DNA of 64,000 bases from Hyphomicrobium sp. (GTDB lineage Bacteria; Pseudomonadota; Alphaproteobacteria; Rhizobiales; Hyphomicrobiaceae), in contig JADJVG010000012.1 in assembly GCA_016716675.1 (NCBI GenBank), forward strand, positions 103,302 through 167,301. The letters are read 5' to 3'. Below, one piece after another: positions 17,042-25,684 of this stretch. Numbering within the stretch: position 1 is the first letter of the stretch; each line of letters starts with the position of its first letter. A program made the position numbers and the translations under genes. The notes below the pieces were generated by a model. The model was not told the origin of the DNA, ran no database searches, and saw only the letters and a list, made by a program, of their open reading frames with translations.

Positions 17042-18205
17042 CTACAGCTCGGTGGGCTCTGTGTCAGGCGACGTTTTCGCGGGGTCCGCCGTCTCCGTGC
17101 AGATCCGCTTCAAATCCCGCCAAAGGCCCTCGTCGAGTGCTGGCGTTGCCGGGTAATCAGCTTGCTGGCGCACCAATTTCTTGCGTTCCGCGGTCGGCGG
17201 GTGGGTGCGCAGCAGATCGAGCGGACGCAGCGTCTTCGTGGCCGTATCGTCTTCTTCGATCGTCTCGACGCGATTGAAGAAATCACCCAGTCCTTTGTTG
17301 GAAATACCGGCCTTCTTGAGGAGGACCAGCGCCTGCACGTCGGCTTCATGCTCGGCGGTCCGCGTGTATCCGAGCTGCGCCAGGAGCAGCCCCATATTGG
17401 CGAGCGCGCCGCCCGATCCGCCCATCATCAATTCCACGGTGGCGGCAAGGCCAATAGCGCGGATGATGCCGGTTTCAGGATGCAGTTCGATGCCGTGACC
17501 AATTTCGTGGGCCAGCACGCCGGCGACTTCATCGGCGCTGCCGGCACTATCGATCAGGCCTTTGGTCATTACAACCTTACCGCCCGGAACGGCAAAGGCG
17601 TTGAGCAGTGGCCAGTCGTAAACCACGACCTTGATGGGTGTGTCGATACCAGCTGCTTCCGAGAGGCGAACCCTCAGTGCTTCCAAAGCCGCCACACCAT
17701 CGGGCGCGGTGCAAAGTTTATGGCCTTCCGTCATGGACGTAACCGCGCTGTCGCCAAGCCGTTCGCGCCATGTCTGCGGCAGCACGCTGGCGATCGAGCG
17801 AATGGGGCTCCAACCGGCGGCGTAAATGATGGCAATGAGACCGGCGGCGACGGCAGCGCCGATGATCCAGGGGCGGGCATTTCGCAATCGTTCAGCGTGC
17901 GCTGTCAGGTGAGGTGCGAAGTCACGCAAGCTGCGGGCGAAGTCGGCACTTGGAACAAACAGCGATGCCCCCGGATGCGCTGTCGAGGTCAGCAGCACGT
18001 CGATGGCGTGCGTGCGAACCGGCTCTCCGGCTTTGAGCGACTCGTAGGGCCAGATCACCATCTCGTCCGGTGCGACGACGCTGATTTCAACGCCGGTGAT
18101 ACCGAGCTGCACGGAGACATCGCGGCTGCTCGCCGATTTGCCGTCGCTGAAGCGCGCGTAATAGGCGGCCGCGGCGGTGGACGGTTGCGAGGGTTCAGAA
18201 TGCAT
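17042..18205 (-). CDS. M48-family metallopeptidase, membrane-associated
   Basis: Zinc peptidase of the HtpX/Oma1/BepA superfamily. The 387-aa product has a soluble N-terminal region (1-120), one membrane segment (PWIIGAAVAAGLIAIIYAAGW), and a peptidase domain with the HEXXH motif in GVLAHEIGHGIELHPETG and the third ligand in EHEADVQALVLL; NAFAVPGGKVVMTKGLI is a further M48 signature. ATG 18205 overlaps the end of the upstream DUF898 gene by 11 bp, indicating a two-gene operon. Substrates are unknown; quality control of the partner membrane protein is a guess. Confidence 0.88.
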   Translation of the reverse strand: MHSEPSQPSTAAAAYYARFSDGKSASSRDVSVQLGITGVEISVVAPDEMVIWPYESLKAGEPVRTHAIDVLLTSTAHPGASLFVPSADFARSLRDFAPHLTAHAERLRNARPWIIGAAVAAGLIAIIYAAGWSPIRSIASVLPQTWRERLGDSAVTSMTEGHKLCTAPDGVAALEALRVRLSEAAGIDTPIKVVVYDWPLLNAFAVPGGKVVMTKGLIDSAGSADEVAGVLAHEIGHGIELHPETGIIRAIGLAATVELMMGGSGGALANMGLLLAQLGYTRTAEHEADVQALVLLKKAGISNKGLGDFFNRVETIEEDDTATKTLRPLDLLRTHPPTAERKKLVRQQADYPATPALDEGLWRDLKRICTETADPAKTSPDTEPTEL

Positions 18206-19517
18206 CGATATCAAACACCTGTGCCAGGCCTTCGCCGCGTTTTGGTCTGCCGCTTTGACTTTGCATGATGAGCCCGAGATTAACCGGGCCATCAAGTTTT
18301 AAGCGTGACAGAAAATAGCGCGCACTGCGGAACTGAGCGAGCGTCCCGGCCACCGTTGTCATCACGATGATCGGCGGCACAACCATCAATAATGCGACGG
18401 CGTCCGCGCCTTGAAACGCCATGTCACTCGCTGGGGTGGAAGGCGCCGTCGCATAAACCAGCAGGCCGCCGATGAGCACTCCGGCGGCGATGCCCAGGAT
18501 CGAGATCAGCCAATTGGAGAGAACCAGCCACATCAGCGTGCTGCCGGTCGCTTCCCCCCGGAACGTCGCGCCTTCGAAGTGGGTGTTGCGCGCGAAGTGA
18601 TTGATCTGGCTGGCGCGATACCAAGCCGTGACGACGGCGCTAGCGATCAGTGCCACAATCCAGATGCCCACAATCGGCAGGAAGTCGAGCGGGTGCGGGC
18701 GAATGCCGGCCAGTTGCTGCGCATACAGCCCCGATTGCATAACGTAGACGGCGGTTGAGGAAATAGCGGTTCCGAAGATCACGGCGTTACCCAGCCACGC
18801 AAACAGATAGCTACGGTAGAGGGGGCTCGCGGTGCCCGTGTACGTCATCGACCGGTCGCCAAACGTCATTTCGCGGGTGATCAGTCTTTGCAGGTAGTTG
18901 GCGCGCCATGGCAGCACCCAAAGCACGGTTAGAAGTGCTAGTACCATGATCACGCCGCCAACGGCCGGCCCGGTCACATACGCGAGGATGCCGGCAATCA
19001 TCGAAATGCCTGTGAATGGCAGCGCAAGGGTCCAGAAATAGGCCCAACCGTACTGCCCCGGACTGCCGGACAGTCCGCCGCGAATGCCGCGCCACTCGGT
19101 GCGGCTCAGGCGATAGCGCTGGGCGCGGTAGATGGCATTGCCGAACAGAACGAAGAACGCGACGTACACAACGCCCTGATACAGAGCGAGAACCTGCGGA
19201 CTGCCGCCGAAAAACACATTGACAGCGGCGCCGCCGAGCAGCACTGGCAACACCACGCCGAAAAACGCGACCAGAAATCCCAACAGCAATTCCTTGCCGG
19301 TGCCCGTGTAGGTTATCGGTTCGCCGTTGAGGCGCGTCGCCGACCAGATTCGCCGCCGCACTTCGGTCTTCGCCCAGAATGAGTAGAGGCCGAGCGTCAG
19401 CACTTTGAGCAGGCCGTTAACGAAACCGAGGCCGGCCATCGGTGCGCTGCTGCCCTGGAATGAAATATCGATAGGTTCCTTGGCGGCGGCAGCGTCGTCT
19501 GTGATCAAGATATTCAT
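18195..19517 (-). CDS. YjgN/DUF898 family multi-pass membrane protein
   Basis: A 440-aa inner-membrane protein. Signatures include FQGSSAPMAGLGFVNGLLKVLTLGLYSFWAKTEVRRRIW at the N-terminus and repeats of the form TYTGTGKELLLGF and TYTGTASPLYRSY, with FARNTHFEGATF in the last domain. Several long hydrophobic segments are visible. Function unknown. ATG 19517 begins the recognisable domain; an in-frame ATG at 19550 is less likely. It is the first gene of the pair with the M48 peptidase. Confidence 0.85.
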   Translation of the reverse strand: MNILITDDAAAAKEPIDISFQGSSAPMAGLGFVNGLLKVLTLGLYSFWAKTEVRRRIWSATRLNGEPITYTGTGKELLLGFLVAFFGVVLPVLLGGAAVNVFFGGSPQVLALYQGVVYVAFFVLFGNAIYRAQRYRLSRTEWRGIRGGLSGSPGQYGWAYFWTLALPFTGISMIAGILAYVTGPAVGGVIMVLALLTVLWVLPWRANYLQRLITREMTFGDRSMTYTGTASPLYRSYLFAWLGNAVIFGTAISSTAVYVMQSGLYAQQLAGIRPHPLDFLPIVGIWIVALIASAVVTAWYRASQINHFARNTHFEGATFRGEATGSTLMWLVLSNWLISILGIAAGVLIGGLLVYATAPSTPASDMAFQGADAVALLMVVPPIIVMTTVAGTLAQFRSARYFLSRLKLDGPVNLGLIMQSQSGRPKRGEGLAQVFDIDAF

Positions 19518-20091
19518 GCGGTACCCGAGAGCTGGTCTGGTGCGACCCAAAGCGAGTCGTTCAACTGCAGTTAGTCATAAGCGTTGCTGCGACGGGCGGT
19601 CGCGCAAAAGTGCTGTCCCCAGAGTTTAGGCGGTGGTCTGGTAAATCAAATGTCTTCCCCTGCCATGCTCCGATGCGAAATTGCCGCCGCGCCGACAAAG
19701 TCGAGCCCTCTGGACGCCGAAGTCCGCTCTTATCGTACAAAATAGCAAGTTTTAGGCAGATGCCGGGCGCTTAACGCTGTGCCGAAAGCGGCATCTGACG
19801 TGCGTCATTCTTGAGGTGCCGTTCACTACGCTGTGGCTGCCCGTTTCGCGAGTGAGAACAGTCTTGGTAACGATGTTGCCGCAAAGCCACTCTTCGAGGT
19901 GCGAGTGCCACGATCGGGCCACAAAGACCGCGCAGGTGGAAGGAAAGACGCGGGTGCGAAATGCTAGACGATATGGCTAAGTGTACACGTTGCCTTTGGT
20001 TGCGGCGGTCCTTCAGCTTCCAGCATTTTCCGGCTGTCATGATTGGGCGCCGCTTGGCCTTTCAGTCGAGCAGACGAGGAATATAAAAAAG
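19518..20091. other. Intergenic region upstream of ilvD
   Basis: 574 bp between divergent genes. No supported gene: the open frames here are short, lack ribosome-binding sites and have shadow-like composition. It should hold the promoters of the DUF898 and ilvD genes. The only clear structure is a 9-bp inverted repeat at 19757-19797. Confidence 0.6.
19757..19797. promoter_or_regulatory. 9-bp inverted repeat upstream of ilvD
   Basis: CAGATGCCG (19757-19765) and CGGCATCTG (19789-19797) form a perfect dyad with a 23-base spacer that itself contains GCCGAAAGCGGC-type pairing. It lies about 300 bp before the ilvD ATG, so it may sit in a leader, be an operator, or belong to an untranslated RNA. 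No known riboswitch is recognised. Confidence 0.3.
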
Positions 20092-21816
20092 ATGGACGCG
20101 AAGACGTTCGATAAGTCGAAATTGCCGAGCCGTCACGTGACAGTGGGGCCATCGCGCGCCCCGCATCGTTCGTATTATTATGCCATGGGGTTGACCGAGG
20201 ACGATATCAATCGCCCGTTCGTCGGCGTTGCGACGTGCTGGAACGAAGCCGCTCCCTGCAACATTTCATTGATGCGCCAGGCGCAAGTCGCGAAGGCGGG
20301 TGTAACGGACGCTGGCGGTACGCCGCGCGAATTCTGCACCATCACCGTGACGGACGGCATCGCCATGGGACACCAGGGCATGAAGTCGTCTTTGGTCAGC
20401 CGCGAAGTCATCGCCGACTCGATCGAACTCACGATGCGCGGCCATTGCTATGACGCGCTCGTCGGCATCGCCGGTTGCGACAAGAGTTTGCCGGGCATGA
20501 TGATGGCCATGCTGCGCCTCAATGTGCCGAGCGTATTCATGTATGGCGGATCGATTCTGCCGGGCCGCCATAGAGGCCATGATGTCACCGTCCAGGACGT
20601 GTTCGAAGGCGTCGGCATGTATTCGGCCGGCAAGATGTCTAAGGAAGAATTGCACGAACTCGAATGCGGCGCCTGTCCGTCGGCAGGATCGTGCGGCGGA
20701 CAGTTCACGGCCAACACCATGGCCTGCGTTTCCGAAGCTATCGGTTTGGCGCTCCCCGGTTCGGCTGGCGCGCCGGCCCCGTATGAAAGCCGCGATGAAT
20801 ACGCCCGCGCCAGCGGTGCGGCAGTGATGAACTTGGTTGCCAGCCAGTTGCGCCCGCGCGACATCTGCACGCGCAAGGCCTTCGAAAACGCCGCGATCAT
20901 GGTCGCCGCAACCGGAGGCTCGACCAACGGTGCGCTGCATTTGCCAGCCATGGCGCACGAATGTGGCATTGAATTCGATCTGTTCGATGTCGCCGAGATC
21001 TTCAAGAAGACGCCGTACATCGCGGACTTGAAGCCGGGCGGCAATTTCATTGCCAAGGACGTCTTCGATATCGGCGGCGTGCCGCAGATCCTGAAGGCGT
21101 TGCTCGAAGGCGGCATCCTGCACGGCGACTGCATGACGGTGACCGGCAAGACGATGGAAGAAAACCTGCGGTCGGTGAAATTCAACACCGAGCAGAAGGT
21201 TATCTATCCGGTATCGAATCCCATCTCGCCAACTGGCGGCGTCGTCGGCCTGAAAGGCTCGCTCGCTCCCGATGGTGCGATCGTCAAAGTCGCCGGCATG
21301 AAGAACTTGAAGTTCAGAGGTCCGGCGCGCTGCTTCGATTGCGAAGAAGATGCGTTCGCGGCCGTCGAAGCCCGCAACTACAAGGAAGGCGAAGTTATCG
21401 TCATCCGTTACGAAGGGCCGAAGGGCGGTCCGGGCATGCGCGAGATGCTGTCGACGACGGCGGCGCTGTATGGCCAGGGAGCCGGCGATAAACTGGCGCT
21501 CATCACCGACGGTCGATTCTCAGGCGCAACGCGCGGCTTCTGCGTCGGCCACGTCGGCCCAGAAGCGGCTGTCGGCGGCCCGATCGCGCTGATCAAGGAT
21601 GGCGACATCATCGCGCTCGACGCTGTTGAGGGCACGATCGAACTCGAAGTCGATGCGGCTGAACTCGAACGCCGCCGCGCGACGTGGAAAGTGCCACCCA
21701 ACATGTACCAGTCGGGCGCGCTCAGAAAATTTGCGGATCAAGTGGGACCGGCTCGTTTCGGCGCGGTCACACATGCAGGCGGAAAGGCGGAAATCCACTG
21801 CTATGCGGACATTTAA
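20092..21816 (+). CDS. ilvD: Dihydroxy-acid dehydratase
   Basis: Iron-sulfur dehydratase of branched-chain amino acid synthesis, converting 2,3-dihydroxy-isovalerate and its methyl homologue to the 2-keto acids. The 574-aa product has the cluster cysteines in CWNEAAPCN, GIAGCDKSLPG and CGACPSAGSCGGQFTANTM, and the C-terminal signature DGRFSGATRGFCVGHVGPEA. ATG 20092 follows GAGGA with 11 bases; it gives the standard N-terminus (SRHVTVGPSRAPHRSYYYAMG). The gene end overlaps the next start by 14 bp. Confidence 0.97.
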   Translation: MDAKTFDKSKLPSRHVTVGPSRAPHRSYYYAMGLTEDDINRPFVGVATCWNEAAPCNISLMRQAQVAKAGVTDAGGTPREFCTITVTDGIAMGHQGMKSSLVSREVIADSIELTMRGHCYDALVGIAGCDKSLPGMMMAMLRLNVPSVFMYGGSILPGRHRGHDVTVQDVFEGVGMYSAGKMSKEELHELECGACPSAGSCGGQFTANTMACVSEAIGLALPGSAGAPAPYESRDEYARASGAAVMNLVASQLRPRDICTRKAFENAAIMVAATGGSTNGALHLPAMAHECGIEFDLFDVAEIFKKTPYIADLKPGGNFIAKDVFDIGGVPQILKALLEGGILHGDCMTVTGKTMEENLRSVKFNTEQKVIYPVSNPISPTGGVVGLKGSLAPDGAIVKVAGMKNLKFRGPARCFDCEEDAFAAVEARNYKEGEVIVIRYEGPKGGPGMREMLSTTAALYGQGAGDKLALITDGRFSGATRGFCVGHVGPEAAVGGPIALIKDGDIIALDAVEGTIELEVDAAELERRRATWKVPPNMYQSGALRKFADQVGPARFGAVTHAGGKAEIHCYADI

Positions 21817-22858
21817 GCGTTTTGCAGCAGGTTTGGTTATGATCGTGGCGTCGTCGGCGGCAGCACTTGCCGCTGACAGCGTCACGTTCAAGTCAGCGGA
21901 CGACGCCTTGCGTCAAGGCATCTCCGCGTTCAACGGCGGGTATTATGAACTCGCCGTGCCGGCGCTGGAAGTCGTTGCAGAAACCAATCCCTCTGTAGGC
22001 CGCTATTATCTGGCTCGCATTTATGCCGACAACGAGGGGGCGTATACCGATCATGCGCACGCCTATCAGTTGTTCAAGGCGCTTGCCGACGATCTGCAAG
22101 ATGTCGATCCCGATGACGAAGCGCTGGCGCCGATTGCGGCCAAGTCGTTGACGGCGGTGTCGCGGTATTTGCGGACCGGCATTTCGGAAATCAAAGTCAA
22201 GCCGAATACGCGGGACGCGGATCGCAGCTTGCAGCGTGCAGCACTGACCTTCAATGACGAAGATGCGCAGTTTGAATTGGCCAAGGTGCTGCTGCGTGGC
22301 GAAGGGCCCGATATCAAGCTCGGCGGCGACGATGATGCGTCCAGCAAGATCGAGAACGGCCGCCACTGGTTGTCGCGCCTGTCGCGATCGGGGCACGCGG
22401 GCGCGCAAGCGTTTCTCGCCGATCTGTTATGGCGCGGTAAGTTCGTCACCAAGGATCAAGTGACGGCGCTACGTCTGATCGATGTGGCCGTCGCCAATGC
22501 GCCGCCGCACGAACGTGTGTGGATCGACGATATTTACCAGAACATTTTCTGTAATGCCGGCGAGGGCGTTCGTCAGCAGGCAACGGGCAGCGTTGCGGAA
22601 TGGCATAATCGTTATGGCCGCCGACAAGAAGAGCCGGTCGATAAGAACGGCCTCGATGATTTGTCCGCTAGGCCCATCAGAACCTGCGCAAACGGAGAGA
22701 TCGTCAAGCCGATTGGTAAGTTGAGCGACGCGACGGAAACGTCGCTTGAGGTGCCGAAGCCCGCACTCGGCCGCGAAGTTTCAACGCCCCCGGCTTTTGT
22801 TCCAGCAGACTCGAGCGCGGCGCCATCGACAGGCCTCTCATTCGCGCCTGTGCAGTGA
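21803..22858 (+). CDS. Secreted Sel1/TPR-like repeat protein
   Basis: A 351-aa exported protein. A signal peptide (RFAAGLVMIVASSAAALAAD) is followed by Sel1/TPR-type helical repeats: ALRQGISAFNGGYYELAVPAL, VGRYYLARIYADNEGAYTDH, AQFELAKVLLRGEG, and GAQAFLADLLWRGKFVTKDQ. The C-terminal 70 residues are Pro-rich. Such repeats usually mediate protein-protein contacts; the partner is unknown. The start lies inside the last codons of ilvD (14-bp overlap), so translation is probably coupled. It converges on xth with 30 bp between. Confidence 0.82.
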   Translation: MRTFKRFAAGLVMIVASSAAALAADSVTFKSADDALRQGISAFNGGYYELAVPALEVVAETNPSVGRYYLARIYADNEGAYTDHAHAYQLFKALADDLQDVDPDDEALAPIAAKSLTAVSRYLRTGISEIKVKPNTRDADRSLQRAALTFNDEDAQFELAKVLLRGEGPDIKLGGDDDASSKIENGRHWLSRLSRSGHAGAQAFLADLLWRGKFVTKDQVTALRLIDVAVANAPPHERVWIDDIYQNIFCNAGEGVRQQATGSVAEWHNRYGRRQEEPVDKNGLDDLSARPIRTCANGEIVKPIGKLSDATETSLEVPKPALGREVSTPPAFVPADSSAAPSTGLSFAPVQ

Positions 22859-22888
22859 TTGCGGTCGATCGCTTCTTAGTACTGCTTC

Positions 22889-23677
22889 TCAGTGTTGGCT
22901 TGAAAGTTCAATCCACACCGGCACGTGATCGGACGGCTTTTCAGCGGCGCGGGTGAATTTATCGACGCCGCTTGATTGAAGCAGTGTCGCCGCATTGCCC
23001 GACAGCAGCATGTGATCGATACGAATGCCGTCGTTCCTCTGGAATGCTCCTGCCTGATAATCCCAGAATGTGTAGAGGCCCGGCTCTGGGTGGCAGGCGC
23101 GCGTTGCGTCGGTCAATCCGAGATTCAGCAGAGCGCGATAAGCCCGGCGGCTTTCCGGTTGAAAGAGTGCGTCGTTCACCCATGCTTCGGGCCGCTTGGC
23201 GTCTTGCGGTTCGGGGATGACGTTATAGTCGCCGGCGAGAACCAGCGGCGTCTCATCGGCGAGCAGATGCGTGACGTGACGCTTCATGCGCGCCAGCCAC
23301 GCCAGTTTGTAAGCGAATTTTTCGGTGCCGATTGGATTGCCGTTCGGCAGATAGAGCGAGACGACGCGCACCATCTGCCGCTCGAAAGGAACGAGGGCCT
23401 CGATCCAGCGGGCTTGCGGATCGCCGTCGTCACCGGGCAGGCCGCGGGTGACGTCTTCGAGTGGGAGCTTGGACAGCAACGCCACGCCGTTGAAGCCTTT
23501 TTGGCCGTGCGTTTCGACATTATAGCCAAGGTCTTGGAAGGCTTCGCGCGGGAAGCCCTCATCGACCGATTTGATTTCCTGCAAGCAGACGACGTCGGGG
23601 GCTTCCTGCTTCAAATAAGCAAGGGCTGTCTCCAGCCGGGCTTTGACGCCGTTGATGTTCCACGTCGTAATTTTCAT
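22889..23677 (-). CDS. xth: Exodeoxyribonuclease III
   Basis: AP endonuclease / 3'-5' exonuclease of base excision repair. The 262-aa product is full length with all EEP-family motifs: ITTWNINGVKARL at the N-terminus, VCLQEIKSVDEGFP with the metal-binding Glu, YLPNGNP, LAGDYNVIPEPQDAK with the catalytic Asp/Asn, RIDHMLLS, and the C-terminal SDHVPVWIEL with the general-base His. Likely a single transcription unit; the next minus-strand gene starts 53 bp upstream. Confidence 0.96.
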   Translation of the reverse strand: MKITTWNINGVKARLETALAYLKQEAPDVVCLQEIKSVDEGFPREAFQDLGYNVETHGQKGFNGVALLSKLPLEDVTRGLPGDDGDPQARWIEALVPFERQMVRVVSLYLPNGNPIGTEKFAYKLAWLARMKRHVTHLLADETPLVLAGDYNVIPEPQDAKRPEAWVNDALFQPESRRAYRALLNLGLTDATRACHPEPGLYTFWDYQAGAFQRNDGIRIDHMLLSGNAATLLQSSGVDKFTRAAEKPSDHVPVWIELSSQH

Positions 23678-23730
23678 GAAGGCTGTGTGCCACTAGAGCG
23701 CGCCAAACGCAAACGCTTGAGACGACCGGC

Positions 23731-24852
23731 TCACACCTCCATGAAGCGCACCGCGTAAACTGGCGGCAGGCGGGCGGCAGCCTCTGTCCAGCTATCGCCT
23801 TGATCGGCCGACACCCACAATCCGCCGGTGGTCGAGCCGATGACCAGATCATTGCCGCTCGCGCTGACGTCCATGCCGTGACGATAGATGATGTCGTAAG
23901 CGTGCTCTTGCGGCAGGCCGCGTCTCAGGATGTCGAATGTTTTGCCGCCATCGCGGGTGCGCGTGACGACCAGTTCGCCGCCCGCGGGAATGCGTTTTTC
24001 ATCCTTGATTTCCGGCACGAACCAAGCGGTGTCAGGATCTTTCGGGTGCACCGAAACCGCGAAGCCGAATGACGATGGTTTTACGTCTAGAACTTCGTGC
24101 CAGACGCTGCCGCCATCGTCGGAACGGAAGATGCCGTTGTGGTGCTGGATCCACATGCGATCCGGGTTTGACGGCGACTGCACGAGGCGATGGGCGTCCT
24201 GTCCGTTGGGATCGAATTTGAATTCCTCCGGCGCATGGTCCTGCCACATGCCGGTGTTGTCGTTGCTCCAGGTCGCGCCGCCATCGCGCGTCATCCAGAC
24301 GCCGCCGGACGACACGCCGACGCGGACGGTTTTCGAGCAGCGCGGATCGACACAGATCGAATGCATGCCGGGCAGATCGGCGCCGCCGCCCATCCACGCG
24401 ACGCGCTTGGGGTGCCGCCACAGGCTTTCGACAATCTCCCACGTTGCGCCGCTATCGCTGGAGCGGAACAGTGCGCCGGGGATGGTCGAGCACCAGATCA
24501 CGCCCGGTTCGTCAGCGCCGCCCGTCTCCATGCCCCAGACGCGCACCGTGCTCCACGGGATCGGCCGGCCCCACATATCAACTTCGTTGGCTTCTTCAGG
24601 CTTTGGCGGATAAGCGGGCGTCGCCGTTTCGACGAACGGTGCACCGTAGCCGCTGGCGGTGTGCATTTTGACGCCGAAATGGCCGAGATCGAGAGCCGCG
24701 AACAGTTTGCCATCACGCGGATCGGCAAGCACCATCGACACGTTGTCGGCGAGGAAATCGGTGCGCTCAACGCGCCACGGATTGGATGCAGTGCCGTTTG
24801 GTGCGAGCGTGAAAAGGCCTTTGCGTGTCGCTGCAAGAATTTTGAGAGCCAT
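23731..24852 (-). CDS. BNR/Asp-box beta-propeller protein (sialidase-like fold, function unknown)
   Basis: A 373-aa protein without a signal peptide, built from Asp-box repeats of the form S/T-x-D-x-G-x-x-W: FRSSDSGATWEIV, MTRDGGATWSND, RSDDGGSVWHEV, TRTRDGGKTFDIL and VSADQGDSWTEA. It begins MALKILAATRKGLFTLAPNG, which is characteristic of a widespread cytoplasmic propeller family (often labelled glycosyl hydrolase or exo-alpha-sialidase), but catalytic sialidase residues are not evident. It lies 33 bp downstream of a small GG-terminated beta-grasp gene, its usual neighbour. No enzymatic activity should be assumed. Confidence 0.82.
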   Translation of the reverse strand: MALKILAATRKGLFTLAPNGTASNPWRVERTDFLADNVSMVLADPRDGKLFAALDLGHFGVKMHTASGYGAPFVETATPAYPPKPEEANEVDMWGRPIPWSTVRVWGMETGGADEPGVIWCSTIPGALFRSSDSGATWEIVESLWRHPKRVAWMGGGADLPGMHSICVDPRCSKTVRVGVSSGGVWMTRDGGATWSNDNTGMWQDHAPEEFKFDPNGQDAHRLVQSPSNPDRMWIQHHNGIFRSDDGGSVWHEVLDVKPSSFGFAVSVHPKDPDTAWFVPEIKDEKRIPAGGELVVTRTRDGGKTFDILRRGLPQEHAYDIIYRHGMDVSASGNDLVIGSTTGGLWVSADQGDSWTEAAARLPPVYAVRFMEV

Positions 24853-24885
24853 GGTGCATCCTCCGTACCGCGAGCGGCCGGGATG

Positions 24886-25155
24886 CTATCCGCCGGACAA
24901 GGCCGGGACAATCAATATCTGACTGTCATCAGATACGGCTTCGGCAAGGCGTGTGCGGTCGCGCACCATGCGGCCGTCGCAGAAGATCGACACGTGTTTG
25001 CGGACGTGGGATTGGTCATCGAGAACATAACTGCGGGCCGAGGGATGGATCGCGAAGGCCGCGTCGAGCACTTCGCGTACGGTCGTTCCGGCAACATCGA
25101 CTGGCGGACATTTGACGTGGCGCTGCATGGCCGGTGTGAAGACGACGCGGGGCAT
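24886..25155 (-). CDS. MoaD/ThiS-like beta-grasp protein ending in Gly-Gly
   Basis: An 89-aa ubiquitin-like beta-grasp protein. It starts MPRVVFTPAMQRHVKCPP, has VREVLDAAFAIHP (the helix region), YVLDDQSHVRKHVSIFCDGRM, and ends ...ILIVPALSGG. A C-terminal Gly-Gly is the activation site in MoaD, ThiS and related sulfur carriers or protein modifiers. It lies between erpA (23 bp upstream) and the BNR propeller gene, on the same strand, not beside moa or thi genes, so a role other than molybdopterin or thiazole synthesis is likely. ATG 25155 is chosen because an upstream in-frame start would overlap erpA. Confidence 0.8.
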   Translation of the reverse strand: MPRVVFTPAMQRHVKCPPVDVAGTTVREVLDAAFAIHPSARSYVLDDQSHVRKHVSIFCDGRMVRDRTRLAEAVSDDSQILIVPALSGG

Positions 25156-25178
25156 GCGCACCTTTCCGCTCGCGACAG

Positions 25179-25508
25179 CTAGATCGTAAAGCTGGTGCCG
25201 CAGCCGCACGATGCGGTCGCCACCGGATTATTGATTTTGAAGGCTGCGCCCATCAGGTCATCGACGAAATCGATTTGCGCGCCGTCCATGTACTGCAGTG
25301 ACACAGGATCGATGATGACGGTGGCGCCGCTTTTCTCCAGCACAATGTCTTCGGACTCGGCGGCGGCGACCAGATTGAACTTGTATTGGAAGCCGGAGCA
25401 GCCGCCACCTTCGACCGTGACACGCAGCAGCGGCGTTGCGGGATCGCTGGCGGCAATCTCGGCAATGCGGCGGGCGGCGCTATCTGTCAGGGAAACGGCT
25501 TGGGTCAT
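25179..25508 (-). CDS. erpA: Iron-sulfur cluster insertion protein ErpA (A-type carrier)
   Basis: A-type Fe-S carrier delivering clusters to apo-proteins. The 109-aa product has the three invariant cysteines: GGGCSGFQYKF near residue 36 and CGCGTSF at the C-terminus, plus VSLQYMDGAQIDFVDDL. It precedes the MoaD-like and propeller genes on the same strand and is divergent from dgt. In related genomes it usually lies directly beside dgt, as here. Whether it is ErpA or IscA proper cannot be decided from motifs alone; context favours ErpA. Confidence 0.92.
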   Translation of the reverse strand: MTQAVSLTDSAARRIAEIAASDPATPLLRVTVEGGGCSGFQYKFNLVAAAESEDIVLEKSGATVIIDPVSLQYMDGAQIDFVDDLMGAAFKINNPVATASCGCGTSFTI

Positions 25509-25684
25509 AATAGCAATTGGCTCCCGTCGGGTTGATTGCGTTAACAGCCAATCGGCGGCATGTCTGGCTGCGTGCGCGGCACTGGAACGCTGATCTTGAA
25601 CAAGATAGGTGTGCTAGGAGCGATGTCAAACCCCTCAATGATTGCGGCCGATCGCGGCAGCACCGCCTTTGGCAGCAAAAAGTT

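Noticed and set aside
17012..18268. A 418-codon plus-strand frame opposite the M48 peptidase
   Set aside because: Shadow of the peptidase gene, which carries HEIGH and other motifs.
23731..24852. Functional sialidase
   Set aside because: Asp-box repeats are present but catalytic Arg triad and Tyr/Glu are not evident, and there is no signal peptide.
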